Of a stretch of DNA of 57,344 nt, positions 36,377-47,582 are shown piece by piece (position 1 is the first letter of the stretch; every line of letters begins with the position of its first letter). The stretch is taken from positions 1 through 57,344 of the forward strand of contig MU394168.1 of the NCBI GenBank assembly GCA_022578605.1, read 5' to 3'. The stretch comes from Camillea tinctor. Lineage: Eukaryota > Ascomycota > Sordariomycetes > Xylariales > Xylariaceae. The position numbers were made by a program, and so were the translations under genes. Below the pieces are notes generated by a model, which saw only the letters and a list, made by a program, of their open reading frames with translations, ran no database searches and was not told the origin of the DNA.

Positions 36377-36610
36377 TTCAAGAAAACCTTCTCAACGCCT
36401 AACACCCCCCGTGTAGGATAAAGTTTCAACCCGAAAAGTACTTGAATACGTGTAATTAAGCTTTGAGCCGTTTTCAGACCCGCGTGGCTTGTAGCGAAGA
36501 GAAAGGAGAGAGCGGGTTTATTTTTAGAATTTGTCTTACCACCCGCCTAACCTAGCTGTCGTCCGAGTTCCCAAAAGTAGCCAGCCGGATAGGGGAGTTT
36601 TTCAGTGCCT
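36377..36610. repeat. Diverged repeat, copy 1
   Basis: Shares an ordered series of blocks with 37294-37530: AAACCTTCTCAAC, CACCCCCCGT, ATTAAGCTT, a purine block before TTTATTTTTAGA, then CCCAA followed by GGCCA/AGCCA-CCGGATAGG. The same order and nearly the same spacing show common origin despite many substitutions and indels. Each copy is preceded by a CT-rich tract (here 36290-36375). Type of repeat unknown. Confidence 0.6.
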
Positions 36611-37293
36611 TCCTCCCCCTTTCTCACCCTACAAATAGCACATCAAAAATGCTGAAAGGACTTGCTGATTCATCCTAAATATCATAATGGACCATCTAAA
36701 TAATGACTCTAACTCAGTAGGTACACAAATAATAGAGGATAAGTAGTCGTATTGAGCCATTGCTTTCAACACTTTTAACCGTCAAAATCATGGTAATATA
36801 AAAATATGCGGCCAAGGTGCACCCCCCTTTCACACTCAATCGAATTCCTAACAACGAAGATCCCACATTTGAGCATACATAACCTTTCCTCTACTCCCGT
36901 CCGCTAACCTAGCCCAATCGCAGACTACAGGCGACCCGAATCTTAGATGTTTTCGTGTGCGTTCAATACAGCCCCGAGTTCCATCGAATTGTTGGCGCCA
37001 TTAGAGCTAGAACTTTGCTATGGCTGTAAATTAGATGGGGCGAGAGACCAAAGAGGAGAGAAAGTTGACGTATTAGAGAAGGGGAGCTTTGGTCTTGTGT
37101 CAAAGTGAATATCCCAAAGTAGAAAAGTAATATATGAAAGTTATTGTCAATCCCCGCCTCCCTTCTCTCCTCGACCCCTTTCTTCCAAATATCTACGACT
37201 AGCAGTTCTCCCTCCCTCAGACACACTCAAAAACCCCCTCCCTCTTTCCATCCTATTCTCGCCCGTTTCCCTCTGTCTTTCTTCCCATCTTCT

Positions 37294-37530
37294 CCCAAAA
37301 ACCTTCTCAACAATCCCCACCCCCCGTCTAAAGCTAAAAAAAAAAAAAAAAAAAATCAGACGACAAAGGATACCTAGATACACACGATTAAGCTTCGTGA
37401 CGTCTCTTGTCTCTCGTAGCTTCTCAGCGAGCAGGAAGGGGAGAGAAAATTTATTTTTAGATTTTCTCTACCTAGGCTCCCTCCCGTCCAGAGATCCCAA
37501 GAATTGGCCACCCGGATAGGAGGGGTTTTA
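37294..37530. repeat. Diverged repeat, copy 2
   Basis: Partner of 36377-36610, about 920 bases further right in the same orientation. It carries AAACCTTCTCAAC, CACCCCCCGT, an inserted A run of about 20, GATTAAGCTT, AAATTTATTTTTAGA and CACCCGGATAGG in the same order. The A run could be slippage or the trace of a poly-A tail. Confidence 0.6.
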
Positions 37531-38575
37531 CGCGGGGGGGTTTCTCGATGCCCCCCAAAAAGACGGGTGGTGATGTCCAGGACCTTTCACGTTTCATATG
37601 GTGAAGGGGGACTTAGCAAGAGCTTAGGAAACCTTTTCGAAGTATTGTTGTGCGCGGAATCGAGGGCCAGGACTGCTTGCGAATCTCATAATACACAGAC
37701 ATGGAAACGCACTCTTTTTCTAAGTACCGTCTGGTAGATCACCTCTGATAGAATGCTATACCTTGGCAGGTAACGTGAAGGAGCTGTCCTTGGCCTGATA
37801 TAGGGAAAATAACAATGAAATTGTTTGTATCTTAAACAGATCACGTACACTGCTGTGGGGAGCCACTCAACAGTTTAGGCATCTTACTTCTCCGCGCACC
37901 AAGGAATACCTTTCCCCCATATAAAGCTTACATTGTGACAAGTAGTGATATTTCCAAGTATTCGTAACCTACAGCAACACACTAGACATGCTTAGAACCA
38001 AAAAAAAATATGTCTTGTGATGAGACCCCAACACTAGAAACCGAGAGATAAGTAACCTACAGAAATCCAAGGACACAAGAGCCACCAGCAGACAAATAGA
38101 TAATAAATCTCTATCTACAAGGACCAGGTCACTATATCCTATACCTATCCTTTTAATTCTTCGCACAACGATAACTAAACTTTTCCTCATCTAGGGTTCC
38201 ACATCATAACAGATCTTCGCAGTCCATCAACCACGTACGAATAGGAGCATGTACCTCATCACAAAATCAAAAAGCAAATTGTTTTGGTATCATTCGTAAC
38301 TACCCCCTTTCAACACTCGTTCCATTTCCCATTTCCCATTTCTTTCTTAGATACAAACCCCTGCTATCCATGCAAAGCACCTCGTTATATCCCCGCCTTC
38401 AAGCAGCGAGAATATACATACACCCCAATCCATCTGCACCATCTTCACCAATCCAACCCCTTCATCTTTCCTCCAAAAATGCTTCACCCCGTCAAGATCC
38501 ATCTACCAATTGCCCTCATACGAAACTCAAAAAACCAAGAAAGCCCCCCTTTCCTTGAATGCCGTGAAGGGCAAT

Positions 38576-40524
38576 TTATCCATACCGCGGCGCCGATCCC
38601 GTCTTCGCCCCATCTGCGTTTGGAGGTGGTCCCTGCGCTCCCGTGCCCGTGCCCATCTCCGACGCAGCCCCCGGCGAAACCGCCAAATCGCCGGGCGTCG
38701 GCTGCGCGCTCAGCTTGCTCATCACGTTCGGGTCTGCGCCCTTGCCCTCGGCGGCCTTCAGCACCTCGACGAGCTGTCTCGCGCCCTCGGGCCACATGAC
38801 GATATCGCCTTCCTTGCGTCCCTGGGCCGCACCAGGCGCGTGGCTCTGCACGTTGCCGCTGAGGATCTTCTCCACCGTGATGCCGCGCTCGCCGTAGAAG
38901 GCGGCGTTGGCGTCGGGCCGCTGGATGATGATGGTGCCGTCGGCCTGCACGCCGGCGTAGAAGCCCCGCGACTTCATGTAGCTCCACACGGGCGCGACGC
39001 TGCACCCCTTGCCCTTGCCCTTGCCCTTGTCCTTGGCGTCGGCAGTGGTGGTGTCCCCCGCCTTGCCGCTGTTGTACCGCGCGCCGCCGCCTAGGGCGGT
39101 CTCGACGCTGGCTCCGGCGCCGACGGGGCCGGCGACGACGGAGACCTCGCCGCCGAGCGAGAGGCGCGGGCGGGTGAAGGCGTCGACGGCGGCTTGGGTG
39201 TTGAGCACGCACACGCAGTCGTAGATGTCGAGGCCGATGTTGATGCCCGCGCCGAGGGTGTGCACGAGGAAGCCCGAGGGCGGCGACCAGCTGCCGTCGG
39301 AGAGGCGGGCCATCACGATACCGGAGCCGCCGGCGCCCGAGATGTGCATGCCTGCGCGGAAGGTGGTGAAGATGGCGAGGCCGGCGGCGTTGGCGATGGC
39401 GGAGCGGGGGATCTGCACGAGCACCTTGGACTCGGAAGAGGGACCGGAAGTGGAAGGTTTCTTCGACGGGGTCGTGTAGAAGCCATCCTCTGGAAAAGTC
39501 TTGTGTTAGCTTTTATCCACGTTTTAAAAGAGTAATCGTGAAATGGAAGAAATAGACACATACTGCAGAAGCTCTTGAGGATTCGCGCGGCCTTGTCGCA
39601 TTCTTTGTCCATAGTATCAGGCCAGAACGACTCAGACCCCAAGCGGTTCGTCAACTTGTTGATAGGCCCCCCAGCTTTGAGACCCCACTGGTACAGCTTC
39701 TGGCCGAACCCTCCGCTATGTTGCTTGGAGGGAGCATTGCCGGCTGCTGCGGTCTGTGCCGGCACTGGTCCTGCAACGCCCGGCGAAACCGGGGGGGCAT
39801 AGTGCTGGGGGTCATAGGGCTGTGGGTTGTAGTGCTCGGGGAGCTGCTCGTCTGAAGGCTTAGAAGAGAGGTTAGGTGATTTGGGAGGTGGTGCGAATAG
39901 CGGTACGGCCTGTTGCGCCGGTGAGGCAGAACCAGCCGCTCGTCCCTGTCCGGAAGCAGGTCGCGGCGGGAGGGCAGGCCGTTTCTCATCCAGGAAACCC
40001 GATCCGGCCCCATCTATGTCAGCGTAGCTTGGGGGAGGGACATCGGGGTGTCCGTCTTCTGTTAGGTGGATCTGGTTTGGAGGAGGACCCGGTGGTGGCG
40101 GCGGGAAGTATTGTTGTTGCTGCTGCTGTGATTGTTGTGCTTGCTTCTGGTCTGAAGGTGGAGGTCCGGCAGGAGGAGGAGGAAAGTATTGCTGCTCCTG
40201 CTGGTTCGAGGGGGGTGGTCCTGGAGGAGGAGGCGGGAAGTGTTTCTGCTGTTCTCCGGTCATGGTGTAAGGGGGCGGATCAGATGGTTGAGTACTCGAA
40301 TGAGGTGTTAATGGTGACGGGAGAACTTCCTCAGCTGGGAGTTCTGCTGGTGGGTTTTGTTGCGCTGGCGAAGTAGCGCTCACTGGATGGGACTGGAGTG
40401 GATGAGACTGGAGGGGATGAGACTGGAGCGGATGCGGACTCGGTCCATCACCAGCCAGTTCAGCGGGGCCACCTCCATACTGTTGTTGGTTATTATTATG
40501 ATTATTACTCGAATGCGCGCTCAT
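38576..40524 (-). CDS. SYLF-domain (Ysc84/SH3YL1-like) protein with long proline-rich N-terminus
   Basis: Two exons on the minus strand: 40524-39564 and 39489-38576, joined within a Lys codon (A|AG), giving 624 residues. The first ~290 residues are disordered and Pro/Gln-rich, with three tandem HPLQS units and three copies of a FPPPPxGPPP unit, likely SH3 or WW ligands; PPPY and PPSY motifs are also present. The SYLF (DUF500) domain follows at about residues 300-530: FWPDTMDKECDKAARILKSF, IPRSAIANAAGLAIFTTFRAG, GAGGSGIVMARLSDGSWSPP and LGAGINIGLDIYDCVCVLN. SYLF proteins bind phosphoinositides and actin at endocytic sites. Unlike yeast Ysc84 there is no C-terminal SH3 domain; the tail is Gly/Pro/Ala-rich. 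Confidence 0.9.
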
Positions 40525-41448
40525 TTCTTCTCGATTGTCTTTCCTTATTAGCTAGAAATCTATGAGCTTGAGAGCACGAAAGTTGTGAGTTATGTTAAAT
40601 AAGGGGGACCAAAAAAAGTTGAGGCTATCGTGAAATGGAAAAAAAAAAAAGTTGTAAATACTAGATTTAAGTCTCTTATAAGTCCCTAAGGTTACACCTA
40701 AATATATTCTACTTTAAGCTTTATCTTTATATATATCAGCAGGTTACCTTCCAACTTAGCTGCTTAGGTACTTAGGAATGATACCTACCTAGTGGTATTT
40801 CACGCGTGTAAGGAGTGGCTTAGAACGTTTCGCATCGGTATTTCATTGGATCAAATGCTAGATCACCTACCTAAGGGGGGTTTAAGTTGGTTACCTAAAG
40901 GCTAGTACATTGTTGCACGGAAAAGGTCATAAGAGAAGGGAACCGATGACGATTGATGTCATCGCCACAAATCGGGCGCAGCAACCTGCAAGTCCACCTG
41001 CTCTGCTACGGTAGGACCCGCTTCTACTTCGGATAACCATTTGATTTGTCTAATCCGGGGATATTCACTTTACATAATAGAGAGGCAAAGTTAAAAACTA
41101 TGCTACATACCTAATTACCTGCACGTTAATAAGCAATGATTTGATTTCTTAGGTGCCATACTAACCTAACTTACCAGTATATCGGAAAACTGCACTGTAG
41201 TTTAGTGTGGCTAGGTAGTAAGTAGAATTAAAGATGTTCTAATTATAGACCAACTCGAGTGTATGTTAGACACCATCACGTACTAGATTAGACTTGGGAG
41301 AGAATCAGATAGATTACGCAGTATGCTTCCTTCACAACATCCCGCCCCTATTACTAGAGCATCTTTATTGGTCTCGATAATGGGATGGGATGGCAATGTA
41401 AACTCGCAACCCTAAAATACAGCCAGCAGCCCCGGTATATGGAAACTA
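40525..41448. other. Spacer rich in CCTA/TAGG motifs
   Basis: Holds the SYLF-gene promoter (right of its start) and the 3' region of Rpt2. The segment about 40750-40910 has repeated ACCTACCTA/TTACCTA-type words. No gene recognised. Confidence 0.5.
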
Positions 41449-43028
41449 CTACAAGTACAGACCCTCCGGCTCACCCTCCTGCTTGGTGCGGAGTACCCTC
41501 TCACGCGCCGCCCGGAAATCACCCATTTGCACGCGCATACGCCTCTCGCGCAGCGCCATCAGACCCGCCTCGGAGCAGATCGCCTTGATATCCGCTCCCG
41601 ACAAGTCATCCTTCTGGCTGATAAACTCGTCGAGGTCGACGTCCTCGTTAAGGCTCATCTTGCTCGTGTGCAGGTTGAAGATCTTGCGCTTGGTGTTCTG
41701 GTCGGGGTTCTCGAAGAGGATCTTGCGGTCGATTCGCCCAGGTCGAATCAAGGCCGGATCTAGCGTCTCTATCTTGTTGGTTGCCATGATAACCTTGACA
41801 TCGCCACGGTCATCGAAACCATCGAGCTGGTTGAGCAACTCCAACATGGTTCGTTGCACTTCACGCTCACCACCCGATGTCGAGTCATAACGTTTCGTAC
41901 CAATAGCATCGATTTCGTCGATGAACACGATAGAAGGGGCGTTCTCGGCGGCAACCTGTAATCATGTTAGCATCGGGAAGAAAACTGTTAGGCTAGTTGT
42001 ACTGATATATGACTTGACTTACCTGGAAGAGCTGCCGCACGAGACGGGGTCCGTCACCCAAGTATTTCTGGATCAGTTCACTACCGACAATACGTAAGAA
42101 CGTAGCCGAAGTCTGGTTCGCCACGGCCTTGGCAAGTAGAGTCTTTCCAGTACCGGGGGCACCGTAGAGAATGACACCCTTGGGCGGCTTGATACCCATC
42201 TCCTCGTACAACTCGGGATGCAAAAGCGGCAATTCGACAGATTCTCGAACTTCCTGGATCTGTGTCTCCAAACCACCAATATCGGCGTAAGATTCCGTAG
42301 GTGCCTTGTCCAGCTTCATGACATTGACGGCGGGGTCCGTGTCGTCGGTCAGCACGCCTACAATAGACACGCTCTTGTGGTGCAGCAAAACGGATGCGCC
42401 AGGCTCGAGCAGGTCCTTGTCGACAAAGCTCATGATGCTGACGTAGTACTCGGGACCGGTGGTGCTAGACACGATAGCGTGGTCATCGTCAATCATCTCC
42501 TCGAGGGTGCCGACCCCCATGGGGCTTCCACGCATGTCGTCTACTCGGCCACGCTCGTCGGCCATGCGGTCACCCGTCTCCAGATCGGGCGCAGAGCCAG
42601 CACTATCCTTGGCGGCCTTAGACTTTCTGAGGCGCTCCTGGTTCTCAACATATTCCTCCTCGAGCAGCAGGTGATCGTGGATACGCTGCATCCGAAGCAG
42701 TCGGAGCTTGCATCGGCTGGTCGGGTAGACGGCAGGGAGCTTGGCAGCGGCAGAAGTGCCGGCAGCCTTTCTCTTCTTACGACCGATACGGGTGGTTGGT
42801 CGAGGGGGTGGTTCGTACTTGGGCTTCTCCTTCTATTTGATGACAGCCAGGTTAGATGGAAATGGTGATTATCAGCTTTTCTATGAGACATTGGTTTGGC
42901 TTACCTTCTTGTCCTTCTCGTCCCGGCCATCCTGGCCACCACCCATTCCGGAGTGGTTTTGACCCTGGATTTTTCATATTAGCATCCTAAGCAGGGCGGC
43001 TAGGGAAGATGGAATTCAAGCTCACCAT
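41449..43028 (-). CDS. RPT2: 26S proteasome regulatory ATPase Rpt2 (PSMC1)
   Basis: Four coding exons on the minus strand: 43028-43026 (ATG only), 42964-42905, 42832-42023 and 41955-41449, giving 459 residues (yeast 437). Rpt2 is one of six AAA+ ATPases that unfold substrates and open the 20S gate. After the disordered basic N-terminus come an OB-fold region, the Walker A GAPGTGKT (244-251), Walker B FIDEID (302-307) and the AAA lid. The protein ends LYL, the HbYX motif that docks into the 20S pocket. The N-terminus reads MGQNHSG: Gly2 with Ser6 fits the N-myristoylation signal known for yeast Rpt2. The first intron separates the start codon from Gly2. It is divergent from the succinyl-CoA ligase gene. 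Confidence 0.95.
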
Positions 43029-43821
43029 CTTGACGAGCGACGGCTGCTGCGGGTCGGGTCGCTTAAGAAGATGGACTGTGATCCCGAACTTGGGTTATGG
43101 CTACTACTCTAGGCCCTTAGTAATCTTGATTTGGGCGATGATTAGTTGAAGTGGGAGATGAATTGTTGTTTGGCTCGAGAATAATAATGGTGGTGGTGGT
43201 AATGGTGGATGTTGTTGTGTAAGGCAAGGCAAACAGTTAGCGACTTTAGAGCTTCAGACCTCAAAAGTAATAAGGTTAGGTGGTCTGTGAGTGCCTGCCT
43301 ATGTGCTGCAAGATGTATGGAGTACCTGCCTCTTACACAAGGCTAGGTGATGAGTTAGCGTAATCAGGCGCCAGAGGTTACGTAGCTGACTACCTAGGTG
43401 ATAGTAATGGCAGTAATTACATATACCCCGTATAATACATATCGTCCCTTATCGGTCGGGTTATTCCGGATGATGAGATAAGATAAACAATTGTGGGTCT
43501 TTCACGGGCATTCGGTTGTTCTAAACGGCGCATTTCTGCAGTTCTGATACGTCGGTTTGAGCTTGTTGCAGGTAGTACGAAAGTACGAAAGTACTTACTT
43601 CTGTCATTTCGCAGTTTAACATACATAGTACTAAGTTGACAGACTAAAACATCAAGCTTCAAACATAAAATCACTCTTCCTTTTTCTCTTCCAATTCAAC
43701 AACCCTCCTCTTTTACCACCTCACCCCTAAACCGTTTAACGCCCCGAGAGACCACGCCCCATCCCCTTCGACCTTCTTCCAAATCCGAAAAAAGTAAAAA
43801 AACAACAAAAATAAAAATAAA
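43029..43821. promoter_or_regulatory. Divergent promoter region, Rpt2 / succinyl-CoA ligase alpha
   Basis: A 793-base spacer between two divergently transcribed housekeeping genes. It has a TGG/GGT-rich patch (about 43185-43210), CCTAGG-type words (43392-43400) and a plus-strand pyrimidine tract (43676-43735) that probably marks the leader of the plus-strand gene. Shared control is inferred from layout only. Confidence 0.45.
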
Positions 43822-45149
43822 ATGCAAGCTGTTCGACATATGCGGCCAGGCGCCGCTGTTCTGCGCCAGCTCTCCAGACGAACCTACAGCTCCTCCACCT
43901 CCCCCTACGCCCAGACGATCGAAAACCTGCGCATCAACTCAGACACCAAGGTTCTATACCAGGGCTTTACTGGAAAGCAGGGAACGTGAGTTGTACCGGC
44001 TTCTTCCTCCGCTTCGCTTCTGAAACTGCTTCTCAGAAGATATTATATAATATCTCCTCCCGAGCCAACGTTTGCGTGTCTGACTTTTTACCTCTTTAAA
44101 ATAAAATAGTTTCCATGCCCAGCAAGCGATTGAATATGGTAAACAAGCCCTGAACGATACGTACGCATGGTCGAAGTCATAGTCTAACATTGGATCTCCC
44201 TCCCTTCTCGACAGGCACAAAGGTTGTTGGCGGTACCAATCCCAAGAAGGCCGGCCAGGAGCATCTTGGTCTTCCTGTCTTCGCCAATGTTGGCGAGGCC
44301 GTGAAGCAGACCGGCGCAAACGCTACCGCCATCTTCGTGCCGTAAGTAGTTCTATGAAGGTACAAAATTCACAAAGGCCGGGAGCTGAACAAGTTTTATT
44401 CTCGCAGGCCGCCTGTAGCTGCTGCTGGTATCGAGGAAGCTATTGCTGCCGAGATCCCCCTCGTTGTCTGTATTACTGAGGGTATTCCCCAGCATGGTAA
44501 GCCCTATCCTGCATTCTCCGTGGTATGTTACATGTACAACTCTCCTAATCAACTCTTAGATATGGTCCGCATCACCGACATGCTCAAGACGCAAAGCAAG
44601 ACCCGTCTCGTGGGCCCCAACTGCCCCGGCATCATCGCCCCCGGTCAGTGCAAGATCGGCATCATGCCCGGCTTCATCCACAAGCGCGGCCGCATCGGCA
44701 TCGTCTCGCGCTCCGGCACCCTGACCTACGAGGCCGTGAACCAGACCACCCAGGCCGGGCTCGGCCAGTCGCTCGTCGTCGGCATCGGCGGCGACCCCTT
44801 CAGCGGCACCAACTTCATCGACTGCCTCAAGGTCTTCCTCAAGGACGAGGAGACCGACGGCATCATCATGATCGGCGAGATCGGCGGCTCTGCCGAGGAG
44901 GATGCCGCCGACTTCCTGCGCGAGTACAACACCGCCAACGGCGGCAAGCCCGTCGTCAGCTTTATTGCCGGCATCTCCGCCCCGCCCGGCCGTCGCATGG
45001 GCCACGCCGGTGCCATCGTCGCCGGCGGCAAGGGCGGCGCCGACTCCAAGATCAAGGCCCTCGAGTCGGCCGGCGTCGTCGTCGAGCGCTCCCCCGCCGG
45101 TCTCGGACGCGCCATGCGGGAGTCCTTTGTCAAGCGGGACTTGCTATAG
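43822..45149 (+). CDS. LSC1: Succinyl-CoA ligase alpha subunit, mitochondrial
   Basis: Five exons: 43822-43985, 44110-44138 (29 bases), 44215-44341, 44408-44496 and 44560-45149, giving 332 residues (yeast Lsc1 is 329). With the beta subunit it makes succinate and ATP or GTP from succinyl-CoA in the TCA cycle. The N-terminus ([20 protein letters not shown]) is Arg-rich and lacks acids, a mitochondrial presequence. The CoA-binding Rossmann domain starts at [20 protein letters not shown] and includes [11 protein letters not shown]. The ligase domain has [25 protein letters not shown] and [10 protein letters not shown]. His285 in [14 protein letters not shown] is the phosphohistidine of the catalytic cycle. 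Every junction keeps the family alignment, including the tiny exon 2. Confidence 0.96.
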
Positions 45150-47582
45150 ATAAAAAAGGGAAACATAGATCAAGTCAGGGGATGGGGAGCGATGTTGTCT
45201 AGTGTATAATTAGAAGGATTTTTTTTTTCGATCAGAGATCCGCATCATCATCGTGGATATTGTGGTCAACATCATCAACAAACAACATAAAGCAACATTA
45301 TCGTGAAAGGCAAATTCCTTTTTTCCCCCTTTTAGATTTTCTTTTCGATTTGTTTTTGGAAGAAGAGGTTTTTATCTTGTCTGTTGTTAAATACCATTGA
45401 ACAAAAAAATTTCCAAAGCATATGAATTATTTTGTCTTCCAATACACGAACGGTGTGTTTATACGGTGTGGTATGTATGTATGTATGGTTCTGTGGTGTG
45501 TTTTGTGTGTGCGTGCGTGGAGGGGTGGGTTAGTTGGGTTTAAAGGGGTTGTGGGGGATGGGATGGGATTGGGGACGGGGAACAAGGATAGGGGTACGAA
45601 ATAAAGAACGGTCAATATAGGGAATGAGATGATGAGGTTTCGGTAGGATGGGATGTTAGAAGGGGAGGGAAGGTAGAGAGGGTTTGGGGATTCGGTCGAG
45701 TGAAAGGGGTGAAACGAGGAGTGGATATTGGAGGAGCATATATAGAAATATATTATTTGGATTTTTCGTACTTTGTATTCTGGGGAAGTATGTTTCGATA
45801 CTGCTGATTTAGGTGGGTATATACAGGTTACCGCATTTCAGGTGAGGAAAAGGCGCTTCATTCTCTGGAAAGGGGATCGTGATGGGGTGATTACTTAGGT
45901 GGTGGGTGGTGGAGAGTAGCTATCTGCCTGTCCTGGGAGGTAAGTACCTAAGTTAGGTTGTAGAGTGCATTTATTTGGATGGGAGATCATGTCCGCCTCT
46001 CGTCTCTTTTCTAATACTGTCTTTGGATCGGACGCTCTTTTTAAGGGGGGGTGTTGTTCGGTATCGTTAAGACACGGGACTGGGGTACAATTAAAACGAC
46101 TTTCTAGGAGAGGAGGAGCAGAGAAGAGATATGGATTGATGAAGCTGTCAGTGGTCTTGGCTATGTTCTTCGATTCACCTTATAATAATATATAAGACAA
46201 TGTCCAAGAAACAAATTAGCCACATGATTTTCAATATAACTTCAGATGTATAATAGGTGATAAATATAACTTAGGGTGTATAATAACGAGTAAATATATT
46301 TCAGCACTGCGTCATATTGACCCAACTCCATGCTTCATATCCTTTCTCTTCTTGTAATTCATTCTCCATTGTGATCAGTGCCCAGCATTTTATCTTCTCT
46401 CCCACCCCGTCGTCGTTGGCACCCTAACCCTTACCCTGACCCCTGTCCTACTCCTAGCTTTCTTACTTACTATCCCTCCCCCAAGGAACATGGCAATATA
46501 TCTCCCCTTTCATACACGTACCTATTACCTACATAACTCACATGTGATTTACTTGACGTATACCTAGACAAATCCCGTAAACAAGATAAATAGTAGCCAA
46601 GCGTTGAGCTCCTAGGATCACACAACCCTTAGAGTTCAGGAAGTAGGACCGTCCCTGAGTTTCCTTCGCTCTGCTGTGCTGCGCCGTGATTGATGTGGGA
46701 TGTATGTGCATATGCATATGGTTATGCACACCGCGCTGCGCTGCTCCCGAACTACCGTGCCCATTTCCCCCGCACCGCACCCAAGCCCAGCTTTTGTCGA
46801 CGCCCAGGCCGGGGTCTGTAATCTCCACTACCAGGTTAGCCCACTTTCCCTGCTCAGATGATATAGGTAGTAAGGGATGGGGAGGAGAAAAACCTGGGGA
46901 GTGAATGCTTCCTTTCCCCGTACCCATACTAGGTACCCCACACTTACCCCATACCCCAGAGTTATAATAGCGAGAAAGGAAGCGGGGCGGGAAGGGGGGA
47001 GAGAGCTGAATGGTTCTCTCTCCAAACCGGGCTAGATCCTGGGAGAGAGAAAGAGAGAGGATGTGGGTTTTCCCAATTGCCTAGCTTCTGGATGAGGGGA
47101 GAGAGAACCGCGGTTCCAACCGGTTGGATGGGACGGGGAGGAGGAGAGATAGAGGGAGATTAGTTGGGATGATGGATGGATTAGTGAGGCGGGTATGGAG
47201 TTATCTGTGCACCACCTATAGTAGCTATAATCTACATAAAGGAACGGATCTGGAGTTGTTGCTTGGACCTTGCGATCTGCTGCTAGGGTGTGATAGATGA
47301 AATATAACCTCCCTAGCACCTATCTCTATCTTCTGTCAATTTTTCTTTTTTCTTTTCTCTCTATTTATAATTATAGACAGCCTTGCTTGTGCCTCGTAAC
47401 TCTCCAGGCTATATACTTACCTCCTCGCAACCCAGATCTCTCTGGGTATACCTTGATGTAGATGCTACTGCTCATCCACTGACGCGACGGAATAACTCAC
47501 TCGCACTAAATCCTTATTAAATAACACATCCTTTCATTTACTCATCTATTCGAACCGGTATTGCGTACCTCAGCTCCGGACC
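45150..47582. other. Gene-free 2.4-kb spacer
   Basis: Contains the 3' region of the ligase gene, a GTAT/TG-rich patch (45470-45520), a tandem repeat near 46232 (listed separately) and the promoter of the MFS gene. Frames at 45965-46195, 46538-46927 and 47032-47319 are unrecognised. Confidence 0.5.
46232..46293. repeat. Two-copy imperfect 31-bp tandem repeat
   Basis: The unit AATATAACTT-(5 bases)-TGTATAATA, followed by a short tail ending in TAA, occurs at 46232 and again 31 bases later, with a partial third start (AATATATTTCAG) after it. Too short to classify. Confidence 0.55.

Larger units (their letters stand above)
35130..38575. other. Gene-poor 3.4-kb region with two copies of a diverged repeat
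   Basis: No recognised gene. Two related segments (36377-36610 and 37294-37530) are listed separately; both follow long CT-rich tracts. A 20-base A run lies at about 37336-37355. Frames at 35324-35647, 36079-36402 and 37144-37377 are unrecognised and partly encode the CT-rich tracts. Confidence 0.45.
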
